A stretch of 64,000 nucleotides of DNA from the NCBI RefSeq assembly GCF_030285665.1, contig NZ_CP127295.1:4278001-4342000 (forward strand), in the 5' to 3' direction. Of the stretch, positions 17,325 to 25,260 are shown piece after piece. Position 1 is the stretch's first letter; the number at the start of each line of letters is the position of its first letter. This stretch comes from Amycolatopsis mongoliensis. Lineage in GTDB: Bacteria; Actinomycetota; Actinomycetes; Mycobacteriales; Pseudonocardiaceae. A program made the translations under genes and the position numbers. The notes under the pieces are model-generated. The model ran no database searches. It worked only from the letters and a program-made list of their open reading frames with translations, and was not told where the DNA came from.

Positions 17325-17546
17325 GTGGCCCGCGATCCCGAGACGATCGAGCGTGAGATCGAGCAGGCCAGGACAGCTCTGGCGGCGACGCTCGACCAGC
17401 TGACCGTCAAGGCCGACCCGAAGAAGCTCGCGGAAACGGCGAAGGACGGCTTGCGTGCCAAGCTGGACAACCCCAAGGTCAAGTACCCGCTGATCGGTGG
17501 CGGGATCCTCGTGCTCGTCCTGCTGGTGCGCAAGCTCCTCAAGTAG
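17325..17546 (+). CDS. DUF3618 protein, small membrane-anchored
   Basis: A 73-residue protein matching the DUF3618 pattern. The N-terminal helix has RDPETIEREIEQARTALA and the conserved LDQLTVKADPKKL. A C-terminal membrane helix (about 51-68, YPLIGGGILVLVLLVRKLL) ends at the cytoplasmic lysines. The GTG start at 17325 follows a GAGGAGG site. The family is widespread in actinobacteria, often near genes for a phage-shock or membrane-stress role, but its function is unknown. It converges with the next gene, leaving only three bases between stops. Confidence 0.85.
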   Translation: MARDPETIEREIEQARTALAATLDQLTVKADPKKLAETAKDGLRAKLDNPKVKYPLIGGGILVLVLLVRKLLK

Positions 17547-17549
17547 CGC

Positions 17550-18005
17550 TCAGGCGCGGGCCTCGGCCGCCTTCTCGGCGGCGGGGGCCGGCTCGGGCGC
17601 CGGCTTGCTCTCCTCGACCGCCTTCGGGAGCTGCTTGCTCGGCGGCAGCGCGGGCTTCTTCTCCGAAGCCGGGGCCGGAGCCGGCGGTACCACCGCGTCC
17701 GGGGCCTTCTCGGTCGTCTGCTGCTTCGGCACGCTGCCGGGCGGCGGGACCTCGAGCGGCGGCAGCTTCGGGAGCGTCAGCCGGGCCGTCATGTACGCGC
17801 TGGTGAAGTCCAGCGCACTGCCGTTGAGCAGGTGCACGACGGTGGTCTTGCCGTTGCTGCCGAGTTCCTCCACCAGCTGGTCGGCCCGGTCGCGCGCGGC
17901 GATGATCCCGGGTGCACGGGCGGTCAGCTCCTTGCCGTGACCGCTGACCGTGATCGCCCAGTCGGCGTCCTCCTGGACGTACGTCGCCGTGATCGCTTCC
18001 ACCAT
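17550..18005 (-). CDS. Conserved hypothetical protein with Pro/Ala/Lys-rich tail
   Basis: A 151-residue protein. The first 85 residues form a compact alpha/beta unit (ITATYVQEDADWAITVSG, LTARAPGIIAARDRADQLVEEL, TVVHLLNGSALDFTSAYMTARL) that looks like a ribbon-helix or HicB-like fold, though this is a guess. The remaining 65 residues are low-complexity Pro, Ala, Glu and Lys. ATG at 18005 was chosen because an AGG site lies just upstream; ATG at 18035 would add ten residues but lacks a ribosome site. No function is assigned. Confidence 0.6.
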   Translation of the reverse strand: MVEAITATYVQEDADWAITVSGHGKELTARAPGIIAARDRADQLVEELGSNGKTTVVHLLNGSALDFTSAYMTARLTLPKLPPLEVPPPGSVPKQQTTEKAPDAVVPPAPAPASEKKPALPPSKQLPKAVEESKPAPEPAPAAEKAAEARA

Positions 18006-18225
18006 CTGCCTCACGCCCCTCTCCCTCACCACCATGCTTTACACAACCGTGACGCGGCTACCGCATTCCCATGACGCAGCTTTCGGGGGAGATGCGGGAC
18101 GCGCCCCCTCTCGGCCGTGAAAGTCCAGCACACTTTCTACCGTGTCTTCAGTACCGTAGAGCAACTCTGTGTCACACGACACGACAGCGCTGAGTAACGA
18201 CCGAATGGCCTAATGCACGCGCAGG

Positions 18226-18834
18226 TTACCGTGCACGGCTCCGCAGGCCGCTCCACAGCACGTCCATGGCGTATTCGGTGGCCAGTTCGGGGCTCACTTC
18301 GTCGTGCCGCTCACACCAGATCGCGAGCCGCTCGCACGCTCCGACCACGAATTCCGCGGCCGCTTCGGCCCGCAGGTCGTCGCCGCTGTCGAAGTAGCCG
18401 CTCATCAGCGCGGCGATCAGGTCGGTCTGCTGGCGCCGGGTCTCCTCGACCTCGTCGGCGGCCGGCGTGCCGATCAGCGCCATCTCGTGCCGCAGCAGCG
18501 ACCACGCCTCGCGCCGCTCCCGGATGAACACGAAGAAGGCCAGCAGGCCGCGGCGCAGCGTGTCCTCGGCGGTGGCCGCGCCGACCGTCGCCTGCTCGGT
18601 GACCTCGCGCAGGACCGACCGCGACTCGCGGATGCAGGCCAGCAGCAGGCCTTCCTTCGAGTTGAAGTACTCGTAGAGCATCGGCTTCGAGACGCCCACC
18701 AGTTCGGCGATCTCGTCCATGGACGCCGCCGCGTAGCCGCGCGCCGAAAACACCTGCTCGGCGACCTCGACCATCTGCCGCATCCGCTCGGCCCGGGGCA
18801 TGCGCTTGCGCTTCGCGGTGGTCACGGGTGACAC
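18226..18834 (-). CDS. TetR-family repressor
   Basis: A 202-residue TetR-type regulator. The N-terminal helix-turn-helix has AEQVFSARGYAAASMDEIAELVGVSKPMLYEYFNSKEGLLLACI at about residues 28-71. The helical ligand-binding domain follows. The basic lead TTAKRKRMPRAERM precedes the first helix. The gene is divergent from the flavin monooxygenase with 63 bases between starts, and a 19-base palindrome lies there. It therefore most likely represses the monooxygenase, as EthR does EthA in mycobacteria; the ligand is unknown. Confidence 0.92.
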   Translation of the reverse strand: MSPVTTAKRKRMPRAERMRQMVEVAEQVFSARGYAAASMDEIAELVGVSKPMLYEYFNSKEGLLLACIRESRSVLREVTEQATVGAATAEDTLRRGLLAFFVFIRERREAWSLLRHEMALIGTPAADEVEETRRQQTDLIAALMSGYFDSGDDLRAEAAAEFVVGACERLAIWCERHDEVSPELATEYAMDVLWSGLRSRAR

Positions 18835-18846
18835 TCTACCGCTAGT

Positions 18847-18865
18847 AACCTACTCTGAGTAAGTT
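18847..18865. promoter_or_regulatory. TetR operator palindrome
   Basis: AACCTACTC-T-GAGTAAGTT is an inverted repeat of nine-base arms around one central base with a single mismatched pair. It sits 13 bases upstream of the TetR start and 33 upstream of the monooxygenase start, ideal for one repressor to close both promoters. Its AT content stands out from its surroundings. Confidence 0.6.
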
Positions 18866-18897
18866 GGACGACGAGTAACAGGCAACCGGGAGGCGCG

Positions 18898-20355
18898 ATG
18901 GGCAACCGCACGGAGACCGGGGTCGTCATCGTCGGGACCGGGTTCTCCGGTCTCGGCATGGCGATCCAGCTGCGCAAGGAGGGGCGCGACGACTTCGTCA
19001 TCCTCGAAAAGGCGCACGACGTCGGCGGCACGTGGCGGGACAACAGCTACCCCGGGTGTGCCTGCGACATCCCGTCGCACATGTACTCGTTCTCCTTCGA
19101 GCAGAACCCGGGCTGGTCGCGGGCGTACTCGCCGCAGCCGGAGATCTGGCGGTACATGCGCGAGGTCGCCGACAAGTACGACGTGCGCCGCTTCGTCCGC
19201 TTCGGCCAGGAGATGACCGGCGCCCGCTGGGACGGCGACGAGAACCGCTGGCACGTCGCCACGAGGGGCGGCGACGAGTTCGTGGCGGGCGCGCTGGTCG
19301 CCGGGGTCGGCGCGCTGCACCTGCCGATGGTCCCGGAGCTGTCCGGGATCGAGAACTTCGCCGGCCCGGCGTTCCACTCCGCGCGGTGGCGCCACGACGT
19401 CGACCTGAAGGGCAAGAAGGTCGCCGTCATCGGCACCGGCGCGAGCGCGGTCCAGTTCGTGCCGAAGATCGCGCCCGAGGTGGGGGAGCTGACGCTGTTC
19501 CAGCGCACGCCGCCGTGGATCATGCCGAAGGCCGACCACGAGATGTCCGGGCGCATCCGCGCGCTGTTCAGGGCGTTCCCGCCGGCCCAGCGCGCCTACC
19601 GCGCCCTGCTCTACTGGATGCTCGAAGCGCGGGCGATCGGCTTCAACGGCCAGTCGTGGGTGATGAAGCTCGGGCAGCGCCTGGCCAAGCGCAACATCGA
19701 CCGAGCGATCACCGACCCGGCGTTGCGGCGCAAGGTCACCCCGGACTACACCATGGGCTGCAAGCGCGTGCTCATCTCCAACGACTACTACCCGGCGCTG
19801 GCCCGGGACAACGTCGACGTCGTCACCGACGGCGTCAAGGAGGTCCGGGAGCACAGCGTCGTCGACGCCGCGGGGGTCGAGCACGAGGCCGACGTCATCG
19901 TCTACGGCACCGGCTTCCACGTCACCGACGCCTTCGACGACCTGGAGATCGTCGGCCGCGACGGGCGCAACCTGGGCAAGGAGTGGGCGACCGAGGGGAT
20001 GCGGACGCACCTCGGGATCACCGTCGCCGGCTTCCCGAACCTGTTCTTCCTGCTCGGCCCGAACACCGGGCTGGGCCACAACTCGGTCGTGTTCATGATC
20101 GAGGCCCAGATCTCCTACGTCGCCGAGGCGCTGCGGCTGGCCCGCGGGAAGGCCATCGAGCCGAAGCCCGAGGTGCAGGAGCGCTTCAACGGCGACATCC
20201 AGCGCAAGCTGGCGAAGGGCATCTGGACGCGCGGGGGCTGCAAGAGCTGGTACCTGGACGCGAAGGGCGTCAACCGGACGATCTGGCCCGGCTTCACCTG
20301 GCGCTACTGGCTGGACACTCGGAAGGTGCGGCGCGAGGACTTCCTGGTCGGCTGA
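18898..20355 (+). CDS. FAD-dependent monooxygenase, Baeyer-Villiger / EthA type
   Basis: A 485-residue class B flavoprotein monooxygenase. The FAD Rossmann motif GTGFSGLG is at residues 13-20, the Baeyer-Villiger fingerprint F-A-G-P-A-F-H-S-A-R-W at 154-164, the NADPH Rossmann motif GTGASA at 179-184, and the late ATG-like motif YGTGFH near 340. These enzymes insert oxygen next to ketones or oxidise heteroatoms. ATG at 18898 has a GGGAGG site. It is controlled most probably by the divergent TetR gene. A strong hairpin ends the transcript. Confidence 0.92.
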   Translation: MGNRTETGVVIVGTGFSGLGMAIQLRKEGRDDFVILEKAHDVGGTWRDNSYPGCACDIPSHMYSFSFEQNPGWSRAYSPQPEIWRYMREVADKYDVRRFVRFGQEMTGARWDGDENRWHVATRGGDEFVAGALVAGVGALHLPMVPELSGIENFAGPAFHSARWRHDVDLKGKKVAVIGTGASAVQFVPKIAPEVGELTLFQRTPPWIMPKADHEMSGRIRALFRAFPPAQRAYRALLYWMLEARAIGFNGQSWVMKLGQRLAKRNIDRAITDPALRRKVTPDYTMGCKRVLISNDYYPALARDNVDVVTDGVKEVREHSVVDAAGVEHEADVIVYGTGFHVTDAFDDLEIVGRDGRNLGKEWATEGMRTHLGITVAGFPNLFFLLGPNTGLGHNSVVFMIEAQISYVAEALRLARGKAIEPKPEVQERFNGDIQRKLAKGIWTRGGCKSWYLDAKGVNRTIWPGFTWRYWLDTRKVRREDFLVG

Positions 20356-20359
20356 CCGG

Positions 20360-20396
20360 GCGGTCCCCACCGGCGGAGGAGGCCGGTGGGGACCGC
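20360..20396. terminator. Bidirectional hairpin terminator between convergent genes
   Basis: A perfect 15-bp stem (20360-20374 with 20382-20396) and a seven-base loop start five bases after the monooxygenase stop and six bases before the HTH-gene stop. There is no T-tract on either side, as is common in high-GC actinomycetes. Confidence 0.7.
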
Positions 20397-20402
20397 GGGG
20401 GA

Positions 20403-20873
20403 TCAGCGGGAGACGTAGCGGCGGAGGCGGCCGATCAGGTCCACGGTCGGCAGCCCGCACAGCTCGGCCATGCGCTCCAGCGCCGGCAGGTCGAGTGCGA
20501 CCTCGGCGGCGCCGTGCTCGCCGGCCTGGCGCAGCCGGTCCTCGGCCCAGCGGCGCAGCGGCAGCAGTTCGGCCGAGGCGTCGGCGACGACCTTGCGCAG
20601 GTCGACGCGGACCCGGCCGGGCTCGTCGACGAACACCCGGCGGTGCACCTTGGCCAGCAGGTCCTGGGGCAGCTCGTCCATCGCGACGCACAGCTCGACC
20701 AGGCGCACGACGGAACACTGTCTGGTGCCCAGTTCGTAGGTGGCCAGCGTCTGCAGCGAAATCTCGCTCTGCAGGTGCTGGTTCAGCTCCTTGCGCGTCC
20801 ATCCTCGGCTGCGCCTGAGCTTGCGGAGCTCGTCTCCGAGAATCCGCTGATAGTCCTCAGCGTCGATCAGCAC
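20403..20873 (-). CDS. XRE-type helix-turn-helix regulator
   Basis: A 156-residue DNA-binding protein. Residues about 6-65 form a Cro/CI-type domain: ILGDELRKLRRSRGWTRKELNQHL is followed by ISLQTLATYELGTRQCSVVRL. The rest is helical and ends in LIGRLRRYVSR. GTG at 20873 was chosen because AGGGGA lies seven bases upstream; reading could begin at 20948 but without a ribosome site. The upstream 250 bases contain an 18-base palindrome (21054-21071). Similar short XRE proteins are developmental or stress regulators in actinomycetes; the role here is unknown. Confidence 0.75.
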   Translation of the reverse strand: MLIDAEDYQRILGDELRKLRRSRGWTRKELNQHLQSEISLQTLATYELGTRQCSVVRLVELCVAMDELPQDLLAKVHRRVFVDEPGRVRVDLRKVVADASAELLPLRRWAEDRLRQAGEHGAAEVALDLPALERMAELCGLPTVDLIGRLRRYVSR

Positions 20874-21053
20874 ATCAATGTCCCCTGCCGTGCTCTCCCG
20901 CGGCACCCTCACGACGGTGACAACATTCGCGTGCAGGTGCACCCTCACGTGTATGTAAGTGCGCAGGAGCCCGGCCCTTACGCGATTCCGGGCATGTCTT
21001 TGATACCGATTGCGCGAGTTAGGCCGAACGGGTTAACAGCAGTTGGCCGGTCA

Positions 21054-21071
21054 TGCAAATTGCAGTTTGCA
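21054..21071. promoter_or_regulatory. 18-base AT-rich palindrome upstream of the XRE gene
   Basis: TGCAAATTGCAGTTTGCA is symmetric at 16 of 18 positions and lies in the gap between the LCP and XRE genes, about 180 bases before the XRE start. An AT-rich palindrome in this GC context suggests an operator, possibly autoregulatory. Which protein binds is not shown. Confidence 0.4.
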
Positions 21072-21096
21072 GGCCGCGCAAACAATGACAGTGTTC

Positions 21097-21130
21097 CTGA
21101 TGGAGCCCCTGATGGAGTCCCTGATGGACG
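21097..21130. repeat. 12-base tandem repeat (2.8 copies)
   Basis: CTGATGGAGCCC, CTGATGGAGTCC and CTGATGGACGG follow each other directly from 21097, just before the LCP-gene terminator hairpin. The repeat is in no convincing reading frame. It may be simple slippage or spaced binding sites. Confidence 0.5.
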
Positions 21131-21148
21131 GTCGGTGGCGGACCGTCC
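21126..21148 (-). terminator. Hairpin at 3' end of LCP gene
   Basis: GGACGGTC (21126-21133) pairs perfectly with GACCGTCC (21141-21148) across a seven-base loop, directly adjoining the LCP stop codon (21149-21151). There is no T-tract, so this is a likely but not certain terminator. Confidence 0.45.
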
Positions 21149-22801
21149 TCAGTTGACGCAGGGGACGCCTTGGGCGGTGATCGGCTTGTCCTCGTCGGCG
21201 GCCGGCGGCGGGGCGGCAGCCTGCGACGTCGGGCTCGCGGCCGCGCCGGAACCGGCGCTCGCGCCCGCGCTCGTGCCCTCGTAGTCCGAGCCGAGGAACA
21301 CCATCACGTGTCCCGACTGGACGCTCTTGTCCTCCTGGATCGTCGGCGAGCCGCCGAGCGCGTCCGCGACCGCCTGGCCCTGGTCCTTGCCGCCCTTCGG
21401 CACCCAGATCACCGTGGTCTTGCGCGCGGTCGCGTTCGCCGTGTCGCCGGAGGTGAAGCCCTTGCCCTCGAGGGTCTTGGCGACGCTCGCGGCCAGGCCG
21501 GTCTTGCCGGAGGCGTTGCGGACGTCGACCGTCGTCGCCTTGTTCGCGGGGTCGGCCTGCTGCGCCGGCGGCGCCGTCTGGCCCGGCTGCGGCCCGGCGA
21601 GGCTCTGCACGAACTGCTTCACCTCGGTCGGGTCGACCTGGATGGCGACGCCGTCTTCGGGGGTCTTGTACTCGACGTTCTTCACCGGGATGGTGCGGAA
21701 CTCGAGCTGGCCGCCGGTCAGGCCCTTCATCTGCTGGGCGAACCCGAAGATGTCCCAGTTCTGGTTGAGCACGACCGACTTCTTGATGGCCTCGATCAGG
21801 TCGTTGAGCTTGCCCGGGTTGGTCAGCGTGCCCGCCGAGAGCACCTTGCGGGCCATGCCGGCCATGAACACCTGCTGGCGGACCACCCGGTCGAGGTCGC
21901 CGTTCGGCAGGCCGTGGCGCTGCCGGACGAACTCGAGCGCCTCGACGCCGGAGATCGTGTGCTGGCCCTTGGTGAAGTTCGCGCCGGAGTACTGGTCCTT
22001 GACGTTGTTGTTGAGGCAGACGTCGACGCCGCCGATGGCCTTCGTGATGTCGCTGAAGCCGAGCAGGTTGACCGCGGCGTAGTTGTCGATGGTGGACCCG
22101 GTGAGCTTCTCGACGGTCTCGATCAGCTCCTTCGCCCCGGCCTGGTTGGCCTTGACGTCGAGCTCCTTCGGGTCGGTGACGCCCTGCTTCTGCAGGTCCT
22201 TGCGGGCCTGCAGCATCGCGCGCGCGTACGCCGAGTTGATCTTGTGCTTGCCGTAGCCGGGGATATCGACGTAGGAGTCACGCGGCAGCGACATCGCGAC
22301 GGCCTTGCTGCCGTCGTTCGGGATGTGCACGAAGATCAGCGAGTCGGTGTTGAGCTCGCCGTCGGAGTCGCCGGCGCGCAGCTCGTCGAGCACCTCGCGC
22401 GAGAGCGGGTTGCCCTGGGCGTCGGTCCGGCTGTCGAGGCCGACGAGCAGGATGTCGCGGGCGCCGTCGGCGGGCTTGTCGCCACCGCCGCCGTCGCTGA
22501 TCACGTTCGCGTAGTTCAGCCCGTTGACCAGGCCCTGCATCGCGGCCCACGCGTACCCGGTCAGGCCCATCACCAGCAGCGACACGACGGCCAGCGCGAT
22601 CTTCGCGCCGCGGAAGGAGTTGCGGCGGGCCCGCGGGGCGGGCCGCGGCTGGGGGCGGCGGGGCGGCACGTCACGGCGCGCGTCCACCGGCTCGCGGCGG
22701 GGCGCCGGGCGGCGCGGTGGCGGGGTGCGCCGGCCTGGCTCGTCCTGCCAGGGCCGGGCGGGGCGGCGGTCGCCTTGCCCGTTCCGAGGCGGGTGATCCA
22801 C
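21149..22801 (-). CDS. LytR-CpsA-Psr (LCP) cell-wall glycopolymer ligase with LytR_C domain
   Basis: A 550-residue LCP protein that attaches glycopolymers (arabinogalactan or teichoic-type) to peptidoglycan outside the membrane. There is a 60-residue Arg/Pro-rich cytoplasmic tail and one membrane helix (about 61-86). The LCP domain follows with DILLVGLDSR, NTDSLIFVHIP, AMSLPRDSYVDIPGYGKHKINSAY and LEFVRQRH, which hold the pyrophosphate-binding arginines and aspartates. A C-terminal LytR_C domain (about 425-515, VDVRNASGKTGLAASVAKTLEG) and a low-complexity tail complete it. The GTG start at 22801 has a GAGGAG site seven bases upstream. It is transcribed alone. Confidence 0.93.
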   Translation of the reverse strand: MDHPPRNGQGDRRPARPWQDEPGRRTPPPRRPAPRREPVDARRDVPPRRPQPRPAPRARRNSFRGAKIALAVVSLLVMGLTGYAWAAMQGLVNGLNYANVISDGGGGDKPADGARDILLVGLDSRTDAQGNPLSREVLDELRAGDSDGELNTDSLIFVHIPNDGSKAVAMSLPRDSYVDIPGYGKHKINSAYARAMLQARKDLQKQGVTDPKELDVKANQAGAKELIETVEKLTGSTIDNYAAVNLLGFSDITKAIGGVDVCLNNNVKDQYSGANFTKGQHTISGVEALEFVRQRHGLPNGDLDRVVRQQVFMAGMARKVLSAGTLTNPGKLNDLIEAIKKSVVLNQNWDIFGFAQQMKGLTGGQLEFRTIPVKNVEYKTPEDGVAIQVDPTEVKQFVQSLAGPQPGQTAPPAQQADPANKATTVDVRNASGKTGLAASVAKTLEGKGFTSGDTANATARKTTVIWVPKGGKDQGQAVADALGGSPTIQEDKSVQSGHVMVFLGSDYEGTSAGASAGSGAAASPTSQAAAPPPAADEDKPITAQGVPCVN

Positions 22802-22877
22802 GCGGGCGACTCCTCACTGCTTCGATCGGTCGTGCTAGAGGTTGGGACGCATGGTGCCTTCCCCTGGTTGCCGTAGC

Positions 22878-22905
22878 GTTACACATCCCCCCACGAATGT
22901 GTCAC
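22878..22905. promoter_or_regulatory. Inverted repeat upstream of LCP gene
   Basis: GTTACACAT (22878-22886) and ATGTGTCAC (22897-22905) form nine-base arms with one mismatch around a ten-base C-rich centre. The repeat lies about 75 bases before the LCP start and 40 after the stop of the next minus-strand gene. It is a plausible operator for a dimeric regulator of cell-wall genes. Confidence 0.35.
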
Positions 22906-22945
22906 GCACCACCCAGTTTCCCGCACGCCCGCCGGTTTCGCCTGG

Positions 22946-25099
22946 TCAGGACGTCGCATTCGCCGGTCTGCGGACCGGCAACAGGGAGCCGGCCGTCGCG
23001 AGCAGGGCGAACCCGGCCGTCGCCGAGTGCAGGGTGACGCCCAGGAGCTCGGACGTGCCGCCGCCGTCGGCGAACAGGAGCGAGGGCGCGCAGGCGAGCG
23101 CGGTGGTGAGCCAGGTGCCGGTCGCCGCGCCGGCACCGAGCCGGATCGTGTGCAGCAGGAACACCCCGAGCAGCAGGTGCACCAGGCTCTGGATCGGGTC
23201 GAGCCGCAGGCCCAGCAGGTCGGCGTCGGCGGCCACCCCGCCGAAGCGGGTCAGCGCGAAGCCGAACACGCCGAGCGTCGCGTAGCCGATGCCGAACCCG
23301 GCCGCGGCCCTGGTCAGCACCACCGCGCGGCGGCCGGGGAGCTCGGCCGCGCGGGGCCGCCGGACGCCGTGGGCGTGCCGTTCGAACCACCAGAACACCA
23401 GGGTCGCGGGCACCGCGAGCAGCCCGACCGCGACCAGGGTGCGCGGCCGGACCAGCCAGCTCAGCCCGTCGGCGATCCGGCCGGGCAGGTACACGGTCGA
23501 CACGAGCAGCAGCATCCCGGCGAGGAACGCCAGGTAGAGGCTCATCGGCGCGCGCAGGACGAACCGGCACGCGGCGGCGACGCGGGGCCGGTCGCCCAGC
23601 CGGGTCAGCGGGCCGGCCAGCAGCCCGAGCACGCCGAGCTGGACGAGGCCGAGCAGCAGCACGCCCCACGGCGGGGCCGAGAACGCCGCCGGGGCGCCCG
23701 GGCTGCCGAGCAGGACGGGTGGCCCGTTCCGCAGGACGCTCGCCACGGCGAGGCCCGCGACCCCGGCCGCGGCGGCCGCGGCGAGCAGACGTCGTGCCGG
23801 GCGTACGCCGTCGGCGTGCGCGAAGGCGAGTTGCTGGGCGAGCAGCGCGAGGGCGAACGTCGCCGCGAACCGGGGCAACGGCGAACCCGTCCCGTCCGCT
23901 GCGGCTTCGCCGGCGACGACCAGCGCCAGCAGGCCGGCCGCCGCGGTCACCGGGGCGCGGCGGTGCAGGGCCAGCAGCGGCGGTGCGCAGACGATGGTCA
24001 ACAGGTAGACCCCCAGCAGCCACAACGGGTGCAGCGCGATCCGCATGACCGTCGCGGTCGTCCCGGCCGGGATGCCGAGGAGCTCGAGCGCGAGCGGCGT
24101 GAGGAGGGCGACGACCGCGAAGATCAGCGCCGGGCGCAGCAGCGGGCTGGCGCGTTCGGCCAGGTAGTGGCGGTAGCCGCCGCCGTCGGCCTGTTCGGTG
24201 CGCCAGCCGGCCGCGTTGGCGTGGCCGCCGGCGAAGAAGATCAGCGGGACGAGCTGGGCGAGCCAGGTCAGCGGCCAGAGCGACGTCTCGGGCGCGCCGG
24301 CCCAGTGGGCGAGCGCCGTCACCGACTCGCCGACGAGCAGGAGGACGACCCCGCCCGCGCCGAGCAGCGCCCACCGGCTGACCGACGCCGGGACGGCGGC
24401 GGGCACCAGCGCCCGCGGCTCGCGGCGGGCGCGCAGCCAGCCGCGCAGCCGGACCACCAGCAGGCAGGCGATGACGAGCACGCCGGCGACCATGGGGCCG
24501 ATCGGGTCGCCGACCGGCGGGCCCCAGCGCTGGTGCCACGAGTTGACGACCAGGCCGGCCGAGTAGAGGGACGCGACGACCCGGCAGGTGCCCGCGGAGT
24601 CCATCGGGTTGAGGTCGCAGGCGTGGTGCATGTCGTACGAGAGCCGGTCGTCCAGCGCCTCGCGGACCTCCGGGCCGAGCGGGTGACCCTTGCGGTCGGC
24701 GTAGCGCAGCAGGTCGTAGCCGAGGTCGTGGGCCTTGCACGGCACGGCGTAGTCCCACTTCGTGTTGTCGTCGCCCCACGGCGTCGAGCAGCCGCCGTCG
24801 ACGTGGACGGCGCGGACCGTGCCGTCGCGGGCCGGCATCGCACCGGGGGTGACGCCGCTGAGCGCGGTGAAGTCCTTCGGCAGCCGCGCGAGGGCGTCGG
24901 GGTGCGGGCCGGGGTGGACCAGCGCCTCGATGGCGTTCTGCGCGGCGAGCACGTCACCGGTGGGCGGGCCCTGGTCCGGCGGGGCCGGCGGGCGCGAGGC
25001 GATCAGGCCGAAGGCGAACACGACCAGGAGGACCAGCAGCAGCCAGCCGGACGTCGACCAGGGTCGGCGGACACGAGACGGCTCGGTCGGGACTGGCAT
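22946..25099 (-). CDS. Fusion of phospholipase A2 domain, acyltransferase-3-like membrane domain and DUF4383-like tail
   Basis: A 717-residue membrane protein of three parts. After a membrane helix (about 17-34), residues 50-195 form a bacterial phospholipase A2: catalytic PCKAHDLGYDLLRYADR with His124-Asp125 and cysteines 104, 121, 161 and 172 for the two disulfides. Residues 200-590 have about ten membrane helices with LVPLIFFAGGHANA, like the acyltransferase-3 family motif. The last 115 residues (GIGYATLGVFGFALTRFGG, DPIQSLVHLLLGVFLL) resemble DUF4383. An extracytoplasmic lipase joined to a membrane acyltransferase suggests deacylation and re-acylation of a lipid or wall polymer, which is inference. 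The ATG at 25099 is the first in frame. It is a single gene. Confidence 0.8.
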   Translation of the reverse strand: MPVPTEPSRVRRPWSTSGWLLLVLLVVFAFGLIASRPPAPPDQGPPTGDVLAAQNAIEALVHPGPHPDALARLPKDFTALSGVTPGAMPARDGTVRAVHVDGGCSTPWGDDNTKWDYAVPCKAHDLGYDLLRYADRKGHPLGPEVREALDDRLSYDMHHACDLNPMDSAGTCRVVASLYSAGLVVNSWHQRWGPPVGDPIGPMVAGVLVIACLLVVRLRGWLRARREPRALVPAAVPASVSRWALLGAGGVVLLLVGESVTALAHWAGAPETSLWPLTWLAQLVPLIFFAGGHANAAGWRTEQADGGGYRHYLAERASPLLRPALIFAVVALLTPLALELLGIPAGTTATVMRIALHPLWLLGVYLLTIVCAPPLLALHRRAPVTAAAGLLALVVAGEAAADGTGSPLPRFAATFALALLAQQLAFAHADGVRPARRLLAAAAAAGVAGLAVASVLRNGPPVLLGSPGAPAAFSAPPWGVLLLGLVQLGVLGLLAGPLTRLGDRPRVAAACRFVLRAPMSLYLAFLAGMLLLVSTVYLPGRIADGLSWLVRPRTLVAVGLLAVPATLVFWWFERHAHGVRRPRAAELPGRRAVVLTRAAAGFGIGYATLGVFGFALTRFGGVAADADLLGLRLDPIQSLVHLLLGVFLLHTIRLGAGAATGTWLTTALACAPSLLFADGGGTSELLGVTLHSATAGFALLATAGSLLPVRRPANATS

Positions 25100-25260
25100 G
25101 GACTCAAGGGTGCCAGCCCCGCCACGGCGGCGACACGGGGATAACCCCCGAGGCGGTTCTGCCCGATCGGGTGGCGCGGGGGACTGCCCCTTCTTCCGTT
25201 CCGCGGCGGGCCCGCGGCCGCGAGAATGGTCTCGGGGGTGCGGCGACCAGGAGGCGTGCG

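Noticed and set aside
22902..25144. Long alternative frames on both strands over the lipase fusion gene
   Set aside because: Products are Arg/Pro/Gln-rich and lack any motif, while the chosen frame has PLA2 and membrane-helix features throughout.
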